Below are positions 33,215-43,189 of a DNA stretch of 64,000 nt, piece after piece. The notes beneath the pieces are model-generated. The model saw only the letters and a list, made by a program, of their open reading frames with translations, ran no database searches and was not told where the DNA came from. The stretch is from the NCBI RefSeq assembly GCF_022347765.1, contig NZ_JAKRFZ010000014.1, positions 78,753 to 142,752 on the forward strand, in the 5' to 3' direction. This DNA comes from Pseudoalteromonas sp. OOF1S-7. GTDB taxonomy: Bacteria > Pseudomonadota > Gammaproteobacteria > Enterobacterales > Alteromonadaceae. The position numbers were made by a program, and so were the translations under genes. Each line of letters opens with the position of its first letter. Within the stretch, counting starts at the first letter, position 1.

Positions 33215-35299
33215 TTAACTCAACTCAATCTTGTAAGTTGGCACGGTATTAACCTTTTTGCTCAGATGTCCAAGCAGCAGCCACCAGGCAAACAAGGCCG
33301 CCAGCATCAGCGCAATCCACATAACGGCCGAGGCCGGTGCCGTGCCCAGCTGCCCTATCTGGTATACCAGGGTAGCCAGAATATAGGCAATCGAGGTTGT
33401 CCAGCCAATCACTACCCACATCCACTGACTGCCCGACTCGCGCTTAATGGCGCCCAATACCGCCACACACGGCGTATAAAGTAAGATCAGCACCAGGTAG
33501 GCAAAGGCGCCGAGCTGACCATCAAACTGCGCCGCCATCGCACTCAATAACTCGTTCCCCGCATCTGCGCCTTCTTCAACGGCACCCAGACCCAGTGGGT
33601 CACCCAGGTTGTTAAGCAAATCAATGGAATTATCCCACAGGGTCATCACCGCTTCGCTTGCGGCGTCTTTGAGAGACCAGTCACCGGGTTGTTCCTGCGC
33701 ACCTACGTACAGGGCATCCATGGTGCCAACAATGGCCTCTTTGGCAAACAAACCGGTGACTATGCCCACTGTGGCGGGCCAGTTATCCTCTGCAATACCC
33801 AGCGGTGCAAACACCGGTGTAACCACCTGTGCGGCTTTAGAGAGCAATGAGGCGTCGCTGTTCTCATGACCAAAACTGCCATCTGTACCAATGGAGTTGA
33901 TCATGCTCAGCAGCGCGACCACGAATACGATGGTTTTACCGGCACGCGTAATAAAGCTACGCAAACGCTGCCAGGTGGTCATCAGCAGGTTGCGCCAGAC
34001 AGGCAAATGGTAGGCAGGCATTTCAATAAAAGAAGGGACTTTCTCCTGCTTAAAGACGCGCTTTCTGAACAAATAGCCGGAGCCCACCGCCACCAGAATA
34101 CCAAACACATACAGGGCAAAGACGATATTAGCGCCATTGACCGGAAAAAAGGCGGCAGCAAACAAAGCGTACACGGTTAAGCGGGCACCACAGGACATGA
34201 AAGGCGCCATGATCACCGTGAGCAGGCGATCCGACTCGCGGCTCATGGTGCGAGCACTCATCACCGCCGGGACGTTACAGCCAAACCCCACAATCAGCGG
34301 CACAAACGCGTTGCCCGGCAATCCGATGGAGGACATCAGACGGTCGATCACAAAGGCGGCGCGCGACAGGTAACCACTGTCCTCAAGAATAGACAAACAA
34401 AAATACAGCACCGCTATTACCGGAATAAAGGTCGCAACCAGCTGTAAGCCGGCCCCGAAGCCGTCACCCAGCAATACGCCCAACCACTGGGGCGCCCCCA
34501 GGTTGGCCAGTAGCAGCTTAGTGCCGTCAATAAAAATAGCGCCGACAAGAATGTCGAAAAAGTCGATAAAAACGGCCCCGAAGTTCACGGCAATGGTAAA
34601 CATCAGGTACATCATAAACAGGAAGATAGGGACGCCCAGCCAGCGGTTAAGCACCAGCTTGTCGAGCGAGGTGGTGAAATCAGAGCGAGTCTGCGACATG
34701 ATGCTGACGCCATTGCTCAGCGTTTTAACGTTTTGATAGCGCTTAATGGTGTCTTCGTTGCTGAGATCCGGCCCTGTACCTGACTGCTTACGTGTGGTGG
34801 CTTGCGTGGCTTTCAGGTGATTGTTCAGCGCATCTGTCAGTAGCGTCAACCCTTCACCGGTTGAGCCCACCATAGCGATAACGGGCGTATCAAGGCGTTG
34901 TGCCAACAGCTCAAGGTTGAGCTCCTTACCTTGCTGGCGCGCTACATCGGTCATGTTGGCAACCACAATGACGGGCGTGCCCGTTTCCTGCATCTGTGTG
35001 GTCAGGACCAGGTTGCGTTCAAGGTTGGCACAGTCGACCACATTGATGATCAGATCGGCATCCTGAGCGCGAATATAGTCAATGGCGATTTGCTCATCCT
35101 GGCCCGGATCTATCTGTGCCATGCTGTACAGGCCCGGTAAGTCAATTAACTCGACCTGCTGGCCCTGTAATGTTAGCTCGCCGCTTTTGCGCTCAACAGT
35201 CACGCCGGGCCAGTTGCCGACCTTTTGTCTGGCACCCGTAAGACGGTTAAATAGGGTAGTTTTACCACAGTTGGGGTTACCAACGAGGGCGATTCTCAC
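33215..35299 (-). CDS. feoB: Ferrous iron transporter FeoB
   Basis: The main inner-membrane protein of ferrous iron uptake. The 694-residue protein has an N-terminal G domain (GNPNCGKTTLFN at 7-18, DLPGLYSM near 53, NMTD near 115). A membrane domain with two Gate regions follows, including VPLIVGFGCNVPAVMSARTM and PFMSCGARLTVYALFAAAFF, and later helices (LLYTPCVAVLGAIKRESGS). It is shorter than E. coli FeoB (773), as in many marine bacteria. The start is GTG at 35297-35299 with AAGGAG 9 bases upstream. feoA precedes it; no feoC was seen. Confidence 0.96.
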   Translation of the reverse strand: MRIALVGNPNCGKTTLFNRLTGARQKVGNWPGVTVERKSGELTLQGQQVELIDLPGLYSMAQIDPGQDEQIAIDYIRAQDADLIINVVDCANLERNLVLTTQMQETGTPVIVVANMTDVARQQGKELNLELLAQRLDTPVIAMVGSTGEGLTLLTDALNNHLKATQATTRKQSGTGPDLSNEDTIKRYQNVKTLSNGVSIMSQTRSDFTTSLDKLVLNRWLGVPIFLFMMYLMFTIAVNFGAVFIDFFDILVGAIFIDGTKLLLANLGAPQWLGVLLGDGFGAGLQLVATFIPVIAVLYFCLSILEDSGYLSRAAFVIDRLMSSIGLPGNAFVPLIVGFGCNVPAVMSARTMSRESDRLLTVIMAPFMSCGARLTVYALFAAAFFPVNGANIVFALYVFGILVAVGSGYLFRKRVFKQEKVPSFIEMPAYHLPVWRNLLMTTWQRLRSFITRAGKTIVFVVALLSMINSIGTDGSFGHENSDASLLSKAAQVVTPVFAPLGIAEDNWPATVGIVTGLFAKEAIVGTMDALYVGAQEQPGDWSLKDAASEAVMTLWDNSIDLLNNLGDPLGLGAVEEGADAGNELLSAMAAQFDGQLGAFAYLVLILLYTPCVAVLGAIKRESGSQWMWVVIGWTTSIAYILATLVYQIGQLGTAPASAVMWIALMLAALFAWWLLLGHLSKKVNTVPTYKIELS

Positions 35300-35318
35300 G
35301 TTATCTTACTCCTTGAAT

Positions 35319-35543
35319 TTAGCGGCTTAGCTGGATAAAACGCGCATCTGTTTTGCGGATACTGATATAGGTGTTGCCAACCTTGGTCTGGATTGGGCAG
35401 CCCAAAGGGGCGACGTTCAAGACCGAGATCGTCTCGCCGGGGATCAGGCCCAGTGCCATCACGCGGCTGATCAGGGCTGCATCCGGGTGGTCAATGCCCG
35501 CAATGATTGCTGTGTCGTTGGGTTTTAAATCTGCAAGTGTCAT
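35319..35543 (-). CDS. feoA: Ferrous iron transport protein FeoA
   Basis: A 74-residue SH3-like cytoplasmic protein needed for FeoB activity (family block RVMALGLIPGETISVLNVAP and the C-terminal SIRKTDARFIQL). It is the first gene of feoAB, 19 bases before the feoB start. A probable Fur box lies 17 bases upstream of its ATG, so iron-repressed expression is likely. Confidence 0.95.
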   Translation of the reverse strand: MTLADLKPNDTAIIAGIDHPDAALISRVMALGLIPGETISVLNVAPLGCPIQTKVGNTYISIRKTDARFIQLSR

Positions 35544-35560
35544 AGAGATAATGCAAACCT

Positions 35561-35575
35561 TGATAAGAATTATTT
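35561..35575. promoter_or_regulatory. Probable Fur box before feoAB
   Basis: TGATAAGAATTATTT fits the 7-1-7 Fur dyad TGATAAT-N-ATTATCA with three mismatched positions (G for T, T for C and T for A). It lies in the A/T-rich 291-bp spacer 35544-35834, close to the feoA start. I see nothing else in that spacer apart from A/T-rich DNA. Confidence 0.55.
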
Positions 35576-35834
35576 ATTATTAGGGTGCTATGGTACCGCA
35601 ACTTAAATGTCATAAACAAGCTGGCGCAGCAAAAGAGGTGGGTTATTTTGCTGATTGATAAAGTTATATATTTTAGGCGGTTACGTATTTTAAAGGAATG
35701 TCATCAGGGTGTTGTCAGGTGCGCTGTACGCTTTGCATTTTATTTGCTAACTGGTTGCACATTATCGCTTTAGAGTGTTGTTGCTCAGCCATCATCATTA
35801 ATAGCTGAGCACTTGGGGTTTAGCTGGGCGATGT

Positions 35835-38800
35835 TTAAAACGTTTCTTTAAGCAAGTTAAGCATATCCTCAACCGACAGCTTGCTGGCCTGCTCGTTACC
35901 TGCCAGCAATTGATCAGCCAGATCGCGTTTATGCTGGTGTAGCGCCACAATCTTTTCTTCTATGGTGTTTTTGGCGATGAGACGATAAATGGTCACCGGG
36001 CGCTGCTGGCCCATGCGATGCGCTCTGTCTGAAGCCTGCGCTTCAACCGCCGGATTCCACCAGGGGTCCATATGGATCACATAGTCTGCGGCGGTCAGGT
36101 TCAGCCCCGAGCCACCGGCTTTAAGGCTGATCAAAAATACTTCGCCATTGCCACGCTGAAAGGCATTGACCCGCTCCTGACGTTGTGCGGCAGGTGTACT
36201 GCCGTCCAGATACTGGTAGGTCACTCCGCGTTGCTCAAGAAGCGTTTTGATGATCTGCAGATGGCCCACGAATTGGCTGAAGATCAGCGCCTTATGGTTA
36301 TTCTGCCGTAATTCGTCGAGTAGCTCACTCAGGGCATCCAGCTTACTGCTGGGCAGCGTGCTCTCGGTCATCACCAGTTTCGGGTGACAACAGGCCTGGC
36401 GCAGCTTAGTCAGCTCAGCGAGCATTTTTATGCGTTGCTCTGCCGCCGAGCTGGTGCTGGCAGATTCAGTGATCTGATCGATGGCATGTTGTCGCAGTGC
36501 CTCGTAAAACGCCATTTCGTCATCACTGAGTGAGACGGTGAGGTTAATTTCAGTTTTCTCTGGCAGCTCGGTGAGTACCTGGCTTTTCAGACGACGCAGA
36601 ATAAAGGGTTTCACCAGTTGTTTAAGACTCTGACGTGCTTTGTGTGCTGCCAGTTTGTCCTGCTCGGCATTTTCCATAGGCTGAGCAAAGCGGGCATTAA
36701 AGCGCTTCAGGTTGCCGAGCAGGCCGGGATTAACAAAGCGAAACAGTGACCACAATTCAGTGAGGTTATTTTCAATCGGCGTGCCTGTGGTGATCATCTT
36801 AAACTCACCTTTAAGTGCACAGGCTGCCACAGTGCGTTTTGCCAGCGGATTTTTCAGCGCCTGCGCTTCATCGGCGACAATGGTGTACCAGTGCTTGCTT
36901 TTCAGCAGTTCCGCCTGACGTTGCAGCAGGCCATAACTTATGACCACACAATCGAATGGCCCTGCCTGTGCCAGCAGCTGTTCTCGCTCCTGGCTGCTGC
37001 TGTGGTCGCTGAACAGCGTCATGTTCAGCACCGGCGCAAACTTGCTCGCTTCCTGTTGCCAGTTAAAACATACTGAGGTTGGCGCAATGATAAGCGTTGG
37101 CCCTTCACTGGCACGCGCCAGGATCACGGCCAGCGCCTGCAGAGTTTTACCCAGTCCCATGTCATCAGCCAGACACGCCCCGGCGCCCCAGTGCGCCAGT
37201 CGCATGGCCCAGTCAAACCCGGCAAGTTGGTAATCGCGCAGTTGCGCCTGCAAGGTGGAGGGGACACTGAGCGCCAGCGTATTGGCCTGGTGCATTTTTT
37301 TGCTTTGTTCTTCCCAGGCGGGCAGGGTTTTCATCCGCATACCTGTTGTTGCTTCGGCCACCAGACCGCTGGCAAGGGGGTGAAATTGCCCCTGATCTGT
37401 GACTTCATTGAGTTTTGCGAGCTGACTACGCAGGTCCTGTGACAGGGCAAGAATTTGCTCGCCATCCAGGCTGACAAAGCGGCCGTTGCTGGTGCTCATC
37501 AAGCTGAGCAGTTTTTTCAGCTCGATTACCTGAGCGTCGTCTACCTGTAGCTCTCCGGTTACGTCAAACCACTGATTTTGTTTGGTCATTGCCAGCGCCA
37601 GATGCTGGGGTTCAAGCGCTTTACTGAGGCGGAATTTTTTCCCTCGCGGCCAGCGTAGCCGCAGCGCAAATCCCGCTGGCGGCGCGCCAACACAGTGCTC
37701 GAGCTGCTCCAGGGCTTCCAGCGCCAATTCTGTGTCGTCCAGTTGCAGGCGATTATCTGCCATCGCCAAAAATGCCGGACAGTGTTCGTCCAGTAATTCG
37801 AGCAAGCCTTGTTCCTGCGCTAAATCTCGCCGGGTAGCGACGCGCTTGCCGTCAATTTCGGTGGTCAGGCTGGGGCTGCCAATACCGGGGTGCAACATTG
37901 GGCCCTGATCGCCAAAGGGCATACTGACGCAATGAAATTCGAGGCCGCCCTGATAAGGAGTGATATTGATCACCAGCTCTTCAGCTGCTTCCACTGTGGT
38001 GAGTCCGGTCTCTACGCCTTCGAGGTCGGACTGAATATTCAGCAGCGGGGCGATGGCGGTGATACTTGCGAGCAGCTTGGGCTTGGCGGCCTTAGGTACA
38101 ACCAGGCCGCTCTCGCCGATAATCTCAGCAACTTGCAGGTGCTGGCGGGTGAACAGGGTAAAGCCGTAGCGGTGCCCCTGCAGCGGGTAAAAGGCATACT
38201 CGCCGGCTCGGGTGTGTTCATCCAGCTGCAAGCGATAGTCTATGCCCTGTGGCAGGTTAGGTATTGAGATCAGCAGCTCGTCTCCGTTGTCGCGGATCTG
38301 CAGTTCAGCCGGGTATTCTGTCAGTTCGATTTCTCGACTGAAATCATCGCCCAGGTAGAGGTTATGGGCGCCAGCGGCTGCGCTTAGTGCACTTGCGCCT
38401 TCCAGTTCAAAGATCCGCCCACCGTAATAGCTGTGATTCTCGTACACCCGAATGGCTGCAATGATCTCTTTGTCTTTGTCGTTCAGATAGTCAAACTGCT
38501 CGGGCTCGTCGATTAAGCGTTTCAGCGCCACATTACGGCCTTTACTCCAGCCATTTTTGCCGAGCTTTTGCTCGCGAGGTTTCAGGGTCAGTTCGAATCG
38601 TGATTGTTCAAGTTGCCAGATGAGCCGATGGCTTTGTGGCGACTTATCTGCAGGGGCTGTGGCAGCGGGCGACAGGCTTTGCAGCTTTTCCAGTGCCAGC
38701 TCCCAGTCGCTTTTTTGTTCTACCATAGCAGCAAAGTTAAGCACCAAACGCTGCGCTAAGGGCGGGACCGGCGCCTGATTAAGTACCAGCAGATCTGCGC

Positions 38801-40076
38801 CCATACAGGCAAATAAAGGTTGCTGCATTGAGGTGAAGGTGGTGCAGGCCTCGCTGAGGCGACTGAGCCTGGCGGCATGCACATGGGCACCCGTCCAGTG
38901 GGTTGCAAGGGCAATCAGCAACTGCAACAGCGCAAAGTTAAAGGGCTGCGCTTTCCTGAGCACCTCATAATCTTGATACTGCTCGCTAAATGACTGGCCG
39001 TTATTAAGGCACTCGGTGAGATATTCCAGTAAGTTCAAAATGGCATAGTTGAAGGCAGGGGCTTTTTTATCAGCGGATTCGGTGCGAACCAGCTCGCGAA
39101 CGGTGCCAAACAGCTGAGGCTGCCCCTGGCTTGCCTGGACCAGTACTGCCAGTTTATGGAACAGGCCCGGCAGGCCGCCCAGATATTGCTGTTTGCGGCG
39201 GGCAATTTTGTTTTTCGCCACAATGGCTTGCTCAAACAAGGTCAGTGCAGTTTGCTGCTCCCCTGAGCACATGGCAACCATGGCGCGCAGCTGAAGTGCA
39301 TAGCAACTGGTGTCGTCGCCAAGCGCAGAAAGACACGCGTCCAGTTGTACACGGTACAGATATTGCTCGGCCAGTAAGCAATGCAGTTGCTGATTGTCAG
39401 GCTGACGCTCGCACAGTTGCTCGATAAGCTTGAGTGCGGCAAAGTTGTTCTGACAGTCGCTTTGTAATGAATGAACCAATGTGGCACACGCCTGATAGAG
39501 CAACTGCGGTGGCAGCTCGGCCAGACGGTCGACGTCCGCAGGAAAAAACAAAGTGCTGATCAGTACCTGATTGGTATTGTGGTCCAGATACTGTGGATTT
39601 TTATGAAAGGCTAGCAAAGCCGTGGCTTTGTCGTATTGGCCAAGTATCAGCAAGTCGCGGATAAAGCGCTGTTCGTCCGCAAAATCACGCTCCCATTCAT
39701 ACAGGTTAATGATAGGTACGACTTGTTCGGCGCAATTGAGTGTGCTGATAAAGCGATCCTGACGCAGCGCGTTATAACACAGCGACACTTCAATGAGTGG
39801 CGCTACCCTGAGACCCTTTTGATTGCTGATCAGCAATCCGGCTTCGACCAGTGCCGCTCTTTGCTCCGCCAGCATGCCCTGGCACAGAGCAGGCAGCTCA
39901 TGCACCTGTGCGTCGACCAGTAACTTCAGCAAGCGTTTGAGTCTGCTGATAGCAACCGGTTTGCCAATCAATGCCAGCACCTCCAGCATGACTTGCTGTT
40001 CGGCGGGCAATTGTGCGTAAAGTGTCAGAAGTTCCGTGATTTGTGTCTGGCTGAAAGGGGTATAGTGCATGCTCAT
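35835..40076 (-). CDS. Large SNF2-family helicase/ATPase
   Basis: A 1413-residue protein. The C-terminal third is a complete SNF2 motor: LADDMGLGKTLQAL near residue 968, the DEAQ box near 1067, GTPIENNLTELWSLFRF, FILRRLKSQVLTELPEKTE, and motif VI DRAHRMGQQRPVTIYRL near 1347. The first roughly 900 residues have no motif I recognise; they contain helical, leucine-rich segments that could be repeats, and a stretch at 560-800 richer in beta strand. Such proteins occur as stand-alone genes in marine gammaproteobacteria with no assigned role. No nuclease or methylase gene lies next to it. Confidence 0.88.
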   Translation of the reverse strand: MSMHYTPFSQTQITELLTLYAQLPAEQQVMLEVLALIGKPVAISRLKRLLKLLVDAQVHELPALCQGMLAEQRAALVEAGLLISNQKGLRVAPLIEVSLCYNALRQDRFISTLNCAEQVVPIINLYEWERDFADEQRFIRDLLILGQYDKATALLAFHKNPQYLDHNTNQVLISTLFFPADVDRLAELPPQLLYQACATLVHSLQSDCQNNFAALKLIEQLCERQPDNQQLHCLLAEQYLYRVQLDACLSALGDDTSCYALQLRAMVAMCSGEQQTALTLFEQAIVAKNKIARRKQQYLGGLPGLFHKLAVLVQASQGQPQLFGTVRELVRTESADKKAPAFNYAILNLLEYLTECLNNGQSFSEQYQDYEVLRKAQPFNFALLQLLIALATHWTGAHVHAARLSRLSEACTTFTSMQQPLFACMGADLLVLNQAPVPPLAQRLVLNFAAMVEQKSDWELALEKLQSLSPAATAPADKSPQSHRLIWQLEQSRFELTLKPREQKLGKNGWSKGRNVALKRLIDEPEQFDYLNDKDKEIIAAIRVYENHSYYGGRIFELEGASALSAAAGAHNLYLGDDFSREIELTEYPAELQIRDNGDELLISIPNLPQGIDYRLQLDEHTRAGEYAFYPLQGHRYGFTLFTRQHLQVAEIIGESGLVVPKAAKPKLLASITAIAPLLNIQSDLEGVETGLTTVEAAEELVINITPYQGGLEFHCVSMPFGDQGPMLHPGIGSPSLTTEIDGKRVATRRDLAQEQGLLELLDEHCPAFLAMADNRLQLDDTELALEALEQLEHCVGAPPAGFALRLRWPRGKKFRLSKALEPQHLALAMTKQNQWFDVTGELQVDDAQVIELKKLLSLMSTSNGRFVSLDGEQILALSQDLRSQLAKLNEVTDQGQFHPLASGLVAEATTGMRMKTLPAWEEQSKKMHQANTLALSVPSTLQAQLRDYQLAGFDWAMRLAHWGAGACLADDMGLGKTLQALAVILARASEGPTLIIAPTSVCFNWQQEASKFAPVLNMTLFSDHSSSQEREQLLAQAGPFDCVVISYGLLQRQAELLKSKHWYTIVADEAQALKNPLAKRTVAACALKGEFKMITTGTPIENNLTELWSLFRFVNPGLLGNLKRFNARFAQPMENAEQDKLAAHKARQSLKQLVKPFILRRLKSQVLTELPEKTEINLTVSLSDDEMAFYEALRQHAIDQITESASTSSAAEQRIKMLAELTKLRQACCHPKLVMTESTLPSSKLDALSELLDELRQNNHKALIFSQFVGHLQIIKTLLEQRGVTYQYLDGSTPAAQRQERVNAFQRGNGEVFLISLKAGGSGLNLTAADYVIHMDPWWNPAVEAQASDRAHRMGQQRPVTIYRLIAKNTIEEKIVALHQHKRDLADQLLAGNEQASKLSVEDMLNLLKETF

Positions 40077-40161
40077 AGGCCTGTCAGGCCTTGCTCCGCA
40101 AGTTGTTGTTAATTGCGGAGCAAAGTAGCAGAAGCGACCGCTATGCTCAAGTCAAACTACT

Positions 40162-40668
40162 TTAGGATAAGGTGTAGTAGTGCTGTGTACCGGCTTCATC
40201 CGAATGTGGCTGGCAAGGGACAAAACCGGCTTTTTCCAGCACTTTGATTGACGCAGGATTGTCCTTTGCAACGCCGGCATTGAGGATCACGTTGGGCTGA
40301 GCTGCTTGCAAATGTGCGACCAGCCCCTGTAATAGCTCACTGGCATAGCCCTGGCCCCAGTGTGCTTCGCCGATTAAATAACCCAGCTGTACCGTGTTGG
40401 CCGAAAAGTGCAGCATGACAAGGCCCATAAACTGTGCCTGTTTATCTTGCACCAGTAACAGTTCGCAGCGTGCGAGTTTGTCTGCCAGCCAGTCGGTAAG
40501 CTGCTCCGGAGTTTGCGGGCACTGTTGCCAGTCGTCGGGCAAAAAGTGCAAGGTTTTCGGGGTCAGCAGATGCATGAGCTGATTGACCTGGGCCGGGCTG
40601 AATTCATCAGTCAGCGAGGATGCCCCGATGGCTTCCAGCCGGGCTGTACTGAATCTATGCGTTGTCAT
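40162..40668 (-). CDS. GNAT acetyltransferase, RimJ/RimL type
   Basis: A 168-residue acetyltransferase. It begins THRFSTARLEAI like RimL-type enzymes and has the acetyl-CoA region QLGYLIGEAHWGQGYASELL (about 105-124) and a C-terminal NPASIKVLEKAGF block (about 143-155). The target amine is unknown. Its start overlaps the end of the DUF1360-like gene by 14 bases, so both are in one operon. Confidence 0.85.
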   Translation of the reverse strand: MTTHRFSTARLEAIGASSLTDEFSPAQVNQLMHLLTPKTLHFLPDDWQQCPQTPEQLTDWLADKLARCELLLVQDKQAQFMGLVMLHFSANTVQLGYLIGEAHWGQGYASELLQGLVAHLQAAQPNVILNAGVAKDNPASIKVLEKAGFVPCQPHSDEAGTQHYYTLS

Positions 40669-41077
40669 GTTGTTGCTCCTGTGTGCTTTGCGCTTGCGAC
40701 ATGCCTGCTTTAAATGACTGGGTTAATTCGAAACCTTTTATGGCCGGTAATGCAAGTGCTTTGAGGGCCAGGCTGCCAACCATGATCAGCAGTGCGGTAG
40801 CCAGCGCATCCAGACTCATGGTCATGATTGTGCCAGCCAGACCGAATGTTTCAGTCAAAGTAGCCAGCTCAGGCAGAGTATAGACTCCGGTAAGCAGTTG
40901 CAGGGTTAAGGCAACCCAAAATCCAAAGCAGTACGGACAGTGCCAGGCCGTGTACAAGTAGGCCAGCGGCGCTGGTAATCGTTCAACCAGTTTATTAAAC
41001 CAGGTGCCCCAGTCGGGTAGCTTTTCCCACACAAGTACATGAATAGAGAGCCCCATCAAAACGAGTGAAAAAGTCAT
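40655..41077 (-). CDS. DUF1360-like membrane protein
   Basis: A 140-residue protein with three probable membrane helices and the motif AWHCPYCFGFWVAL (about 44-57), which matches the conserved CxxC-G-FW region of DUF1360 proteins. The CPYC pair could bind metal or form a disulfide. The C-terminal 20 residues are Gln-rich. It is the first gene of a two-gene unit with the acetyltransferase and is divergent from an AraC gene 122 bp away. The function is unknown. Confidence 0.7.
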   Translation of the reverse strand: MTFSLVLMGLSIHVLVWEKLPDWGTWFNKLVERLPAPLAYLYTAWHCPYCFGFWVALTLQLLTGVYTLPELATLTETFGLAGTIMTMSLDALATALLIMVGSLALKALALPAIKGFELTQSFKAGMSQAQSTQEQQHDNA

Positions 41078-41199
41078 ACGTGTCTCCTTAAAATCGGTGT
41101 ATTGTTTTATCTGTGTCTATTATTCTGAATAAAGTTAGGTAGTGATATTGTCGGGTTTTTGTTTAAATCGGCTTATTTTAAGAATGTGGGTGAAATAAG

Positions 41200-42009
41200 A
41201 TGACCAATCATGTTGCATCTTGTGGTCAGATGAAAGTGGCCAGGTTAGCGCAAGAGCCACACGGTACACACAGTGAAAGTGTTTTGAGTTTTATCCGCTC
41301 AGGTTCGCTGGACATGCTACACGGCGAGACCTTCACGGCCACTCAGGGCATGTTTGTGCTGGTGCCAGGTGGCATGCCACATACTTTACTGTCCGGGTCC
41401 GATTTACATGTTCACTGGATGAGTTTTTGCCCGGACTGCCTTGGTCTTACGGCCGATTCTGCTTTATTGCAACCCTTTTCTCAAGTGCGCTTAGGTGCTT
41501 TACCTGCGTTAACTTTGTCGGCTGAACGCATCGAATTTGTTCAGACTCTGTATCAGCAATTTGAAGCGGCATTACAGCAAACTTTACCTCTGGAGGTTAT
41601 GAAAAGCTTTGTGTTTCTGTTGCTACATGAAGTATCACTGGCGCAGCAGCCGGTAAACTGGCGTGCAGGTATGCATCCCAAGGTGGTTGCGGCATTGTCC
41701 TACATTGAAAGCCAGGGATTAAAGCCAGTTTCATTGCAGGATGTGGCCAATGCAGCATTCGTTAGTGCGCCATATTTGGCGACGTTGTTTAAGCGCGAAA
41801 CAGGTTATTCTGTGGGTCAGTGGCTCACTAAGAAACGCCTCGGTGAGGCCTGTAATCGCCTGATGCACACTCATACACCCATTGCAGCCCTGGTAGAAGA
41901 GTTGGGCTGGTCAGATACGACGCATTTTATCCGTCAGTTTAAGGCAGCGTATGGGGTAACACCTGCCCTGTGGCGTAGACAGCACAACCACAAAGGAGAA
42001 GCAGGTTAA
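41200..42009 (+). CDS. AraC-family transcription regulator
   Basis: A 269-residue regulator with an N-terminal cupin-type sensing domain (about 15-110, with MFVLVPGGMPHTLLSGSDLH) and a C-terminal AraC double helix-turn-helix (about 165-262; VSLQDVANAAFVSAPYLATL and ALVEELGWSDTTHFIRQFK). It is transcribed divergently from the DUF1360-GNAT pair, which it may control. The ligand is not known. Confidence 0.88.
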   Translation: MTNHVASCGQMKVARLAQEPHGTHSESVLSFIRSGSLDMLHGETFTATQGMFVLVPGGMPHTLLSGSDLHVHWMSFCPDCLGLTADSALLQPFSQVRLGALPALTLSAERIEFVQTLYQQFEAALQQTLPLEVMKSFVFLLLHEVSLAQQPVNWRAGMHPKVVAALSYIESQGLKPVSLQDVANAAFVSAPYLATLFKRETGYSVGQWLTKKRLGEACNRLMHTHTPIAALVEELGWSDTTHFIRQFKAAYGVTPALWRRQHNHKGEAG

Positions 42010-42102
42010 TAAGCTGCACCGCTAGTGTGTATCATTTAAACAGGGTTATGTGAGTTAAATTACTGATCCTAAGCCTCTAATCCTTTTCAGATAACCAGGG
42101 GG

Positions 42103-42125
42103 CATGATAAGTTAATCGTATCATG
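42103..42125. promoter_or_regulatory. Inverted repeat before the diguanylate cyclase gene
   Basis: CATGATA (42103-42109) and TATCATG (42119-42125) are perfect 7-bp arms around 9 bases. It lies about 100 bp before the TTG start of the cyclase and after the AraC gene stop. It could be an operator or a weak terminator; no T run follows. Confidence 0.3.
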
Positions 42126-42225
42126 TTAACGGGTATTTATTTGTGCGCCTGCTATAATTGCAATCGAGGCCGGAAAAGTCCGGTCTATGTAGAGCCGAAG
42201 AATCACTGTAATAGGTAAATATACT

Positions 42226-43158
42226 TTGTTTAAGGAAATTGAAGACCTAAGCGAGAGTCTGGTGCTGATTGTGGAAGACTCAATGCTGACACAGAAAGTC
42301 ATCTCATGCTTTTTAGAGGGGATTTGTTCGGTCCAAATGGTGACATCCGGAGAAAAGGCAATTGAGTTTTGTCGCGCTACGCCACCTGATCTGATCCTAA
42401 TGGACTGGGTGCTAGAGGGCATGTCTGGTGTCGAGGCCTGTAAACAGCTGCAAGATATGGAAGGATTGTCGGATATCCCCATTATTTTTGTGACCTCCAA
42501 CATCAGCGAGCAACAACAGGATTTATGCTGGGATGCCGGCGCGGTTGACTTTATCCCTAAGCCTATCGTCGCCAAAACTCTGATTAATAGAGTAAAAACT
42601 CACCTGAAATACAAACAGCAAGCTGATACGCTGAAACGCTACTCGTATTATGATGGGCTGACAAAAGTGTTTAATCGCCGCTTTTTTGATATGGAAGGGG
42701 CACGTCAGTTTAAGCAAAGTGTTCGGCAGCAGCACACCTGCTCCGTGGTGATGCTGGATATTGACCACTTTAAAAAGTTCAACGACCGATACGGCCATCT
42801 CAACGGCGACGATGCGCTTAAAGCTGTTGCCAGTGCCATTGACGGTGAGATACGTCGGCCGATGGATGGGGTGTATCGCTATGGTGGTGAAGAATTTGCT
42901 ATTTTATTGCCAGACACCGAGCCTGACGGGGCGAAACAACTTGCCGACCAATTTGTTGCTGCGGTAAAAGCGCTGGGTATTGTTCATGAAGACTCTGAGT
43001 TTGGTATAGTGACCATCAGTGCGGGTGTTGCCAGCAATAACCGGGGTGAGTGTTACCAGGACCTGGCAGCGCTGATCGCTGCAGCAGATGAAGCGCTATA
43101 CAGTGCAAAACACCGAGGCCGTAATCAGGCTTGTGTGGCAGAAAAAAAGGGCGCTTAG
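42226..43158 (+). CDS. Diguanylate cyclase with receiver domain
   Basis: A 310-residue REC-GGDEF protein that should make cyclic di-GMP. The receiver domain has acidic E17-D18, phospho-acceptor D60 in LILMDWVLEG and the conserved lysine in IPKP. The GGDEF domain starts near 138 and carries an intact active site GGEEF (220-224), with the inhibitory RxxD site RPMD at 211-214, five residues before it. The start is TTG at 42226 with an AGG about 11 bases upstream; an in-frame ATG at 42187 meets a stop at once. It resembles PleD/WspR-type response regulators. No kinase gene is adjacent. Confidence 0.93.
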   Translation: MFKEIEDLSESLVLIVEDSMLTQKVISCFLEGICSVQMVTSGEKAIEFCRATPPDLILMDWVLEGMSGVEACKQLQDMEGLSDIPIIFVTSNISEQQQDLCWDAGAVDFIPKPIVAKTLINRVKTHLKYKQQADTLKRYSYYDGLTKVFNRRFFDMEGARQFKQSVRQQHTCSVVMLDIDHFKKFNDRYGHLNGDDALKAVASAIDGEIRRPMDGVYRYGGEEFAILLPDTEPDGAKQLADQFVAAVKALGIVHEDSEFGIVTISAGVASNNRGECYQDLAALIAAADEALYSAKHRGRNQACVAEKKGA

Positions 43159-43166
43159 GCCCTTTT
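43145..43166. terminator. Bidirectional terminator between cyclase and sdaC-like gene
   Basis: AAAAGGGC (43145-43152) and GCCCTTTT (43159-43166) form an 8-bp stem with the cyclase stop codon in the 6-base loop. The minus strand has a run of seven T after the stem. It ends both convergent transcripts. Confidence 0.85.
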
Positions 43167-43189
43167 CATTTTATCCAATTGGCGGCTGC

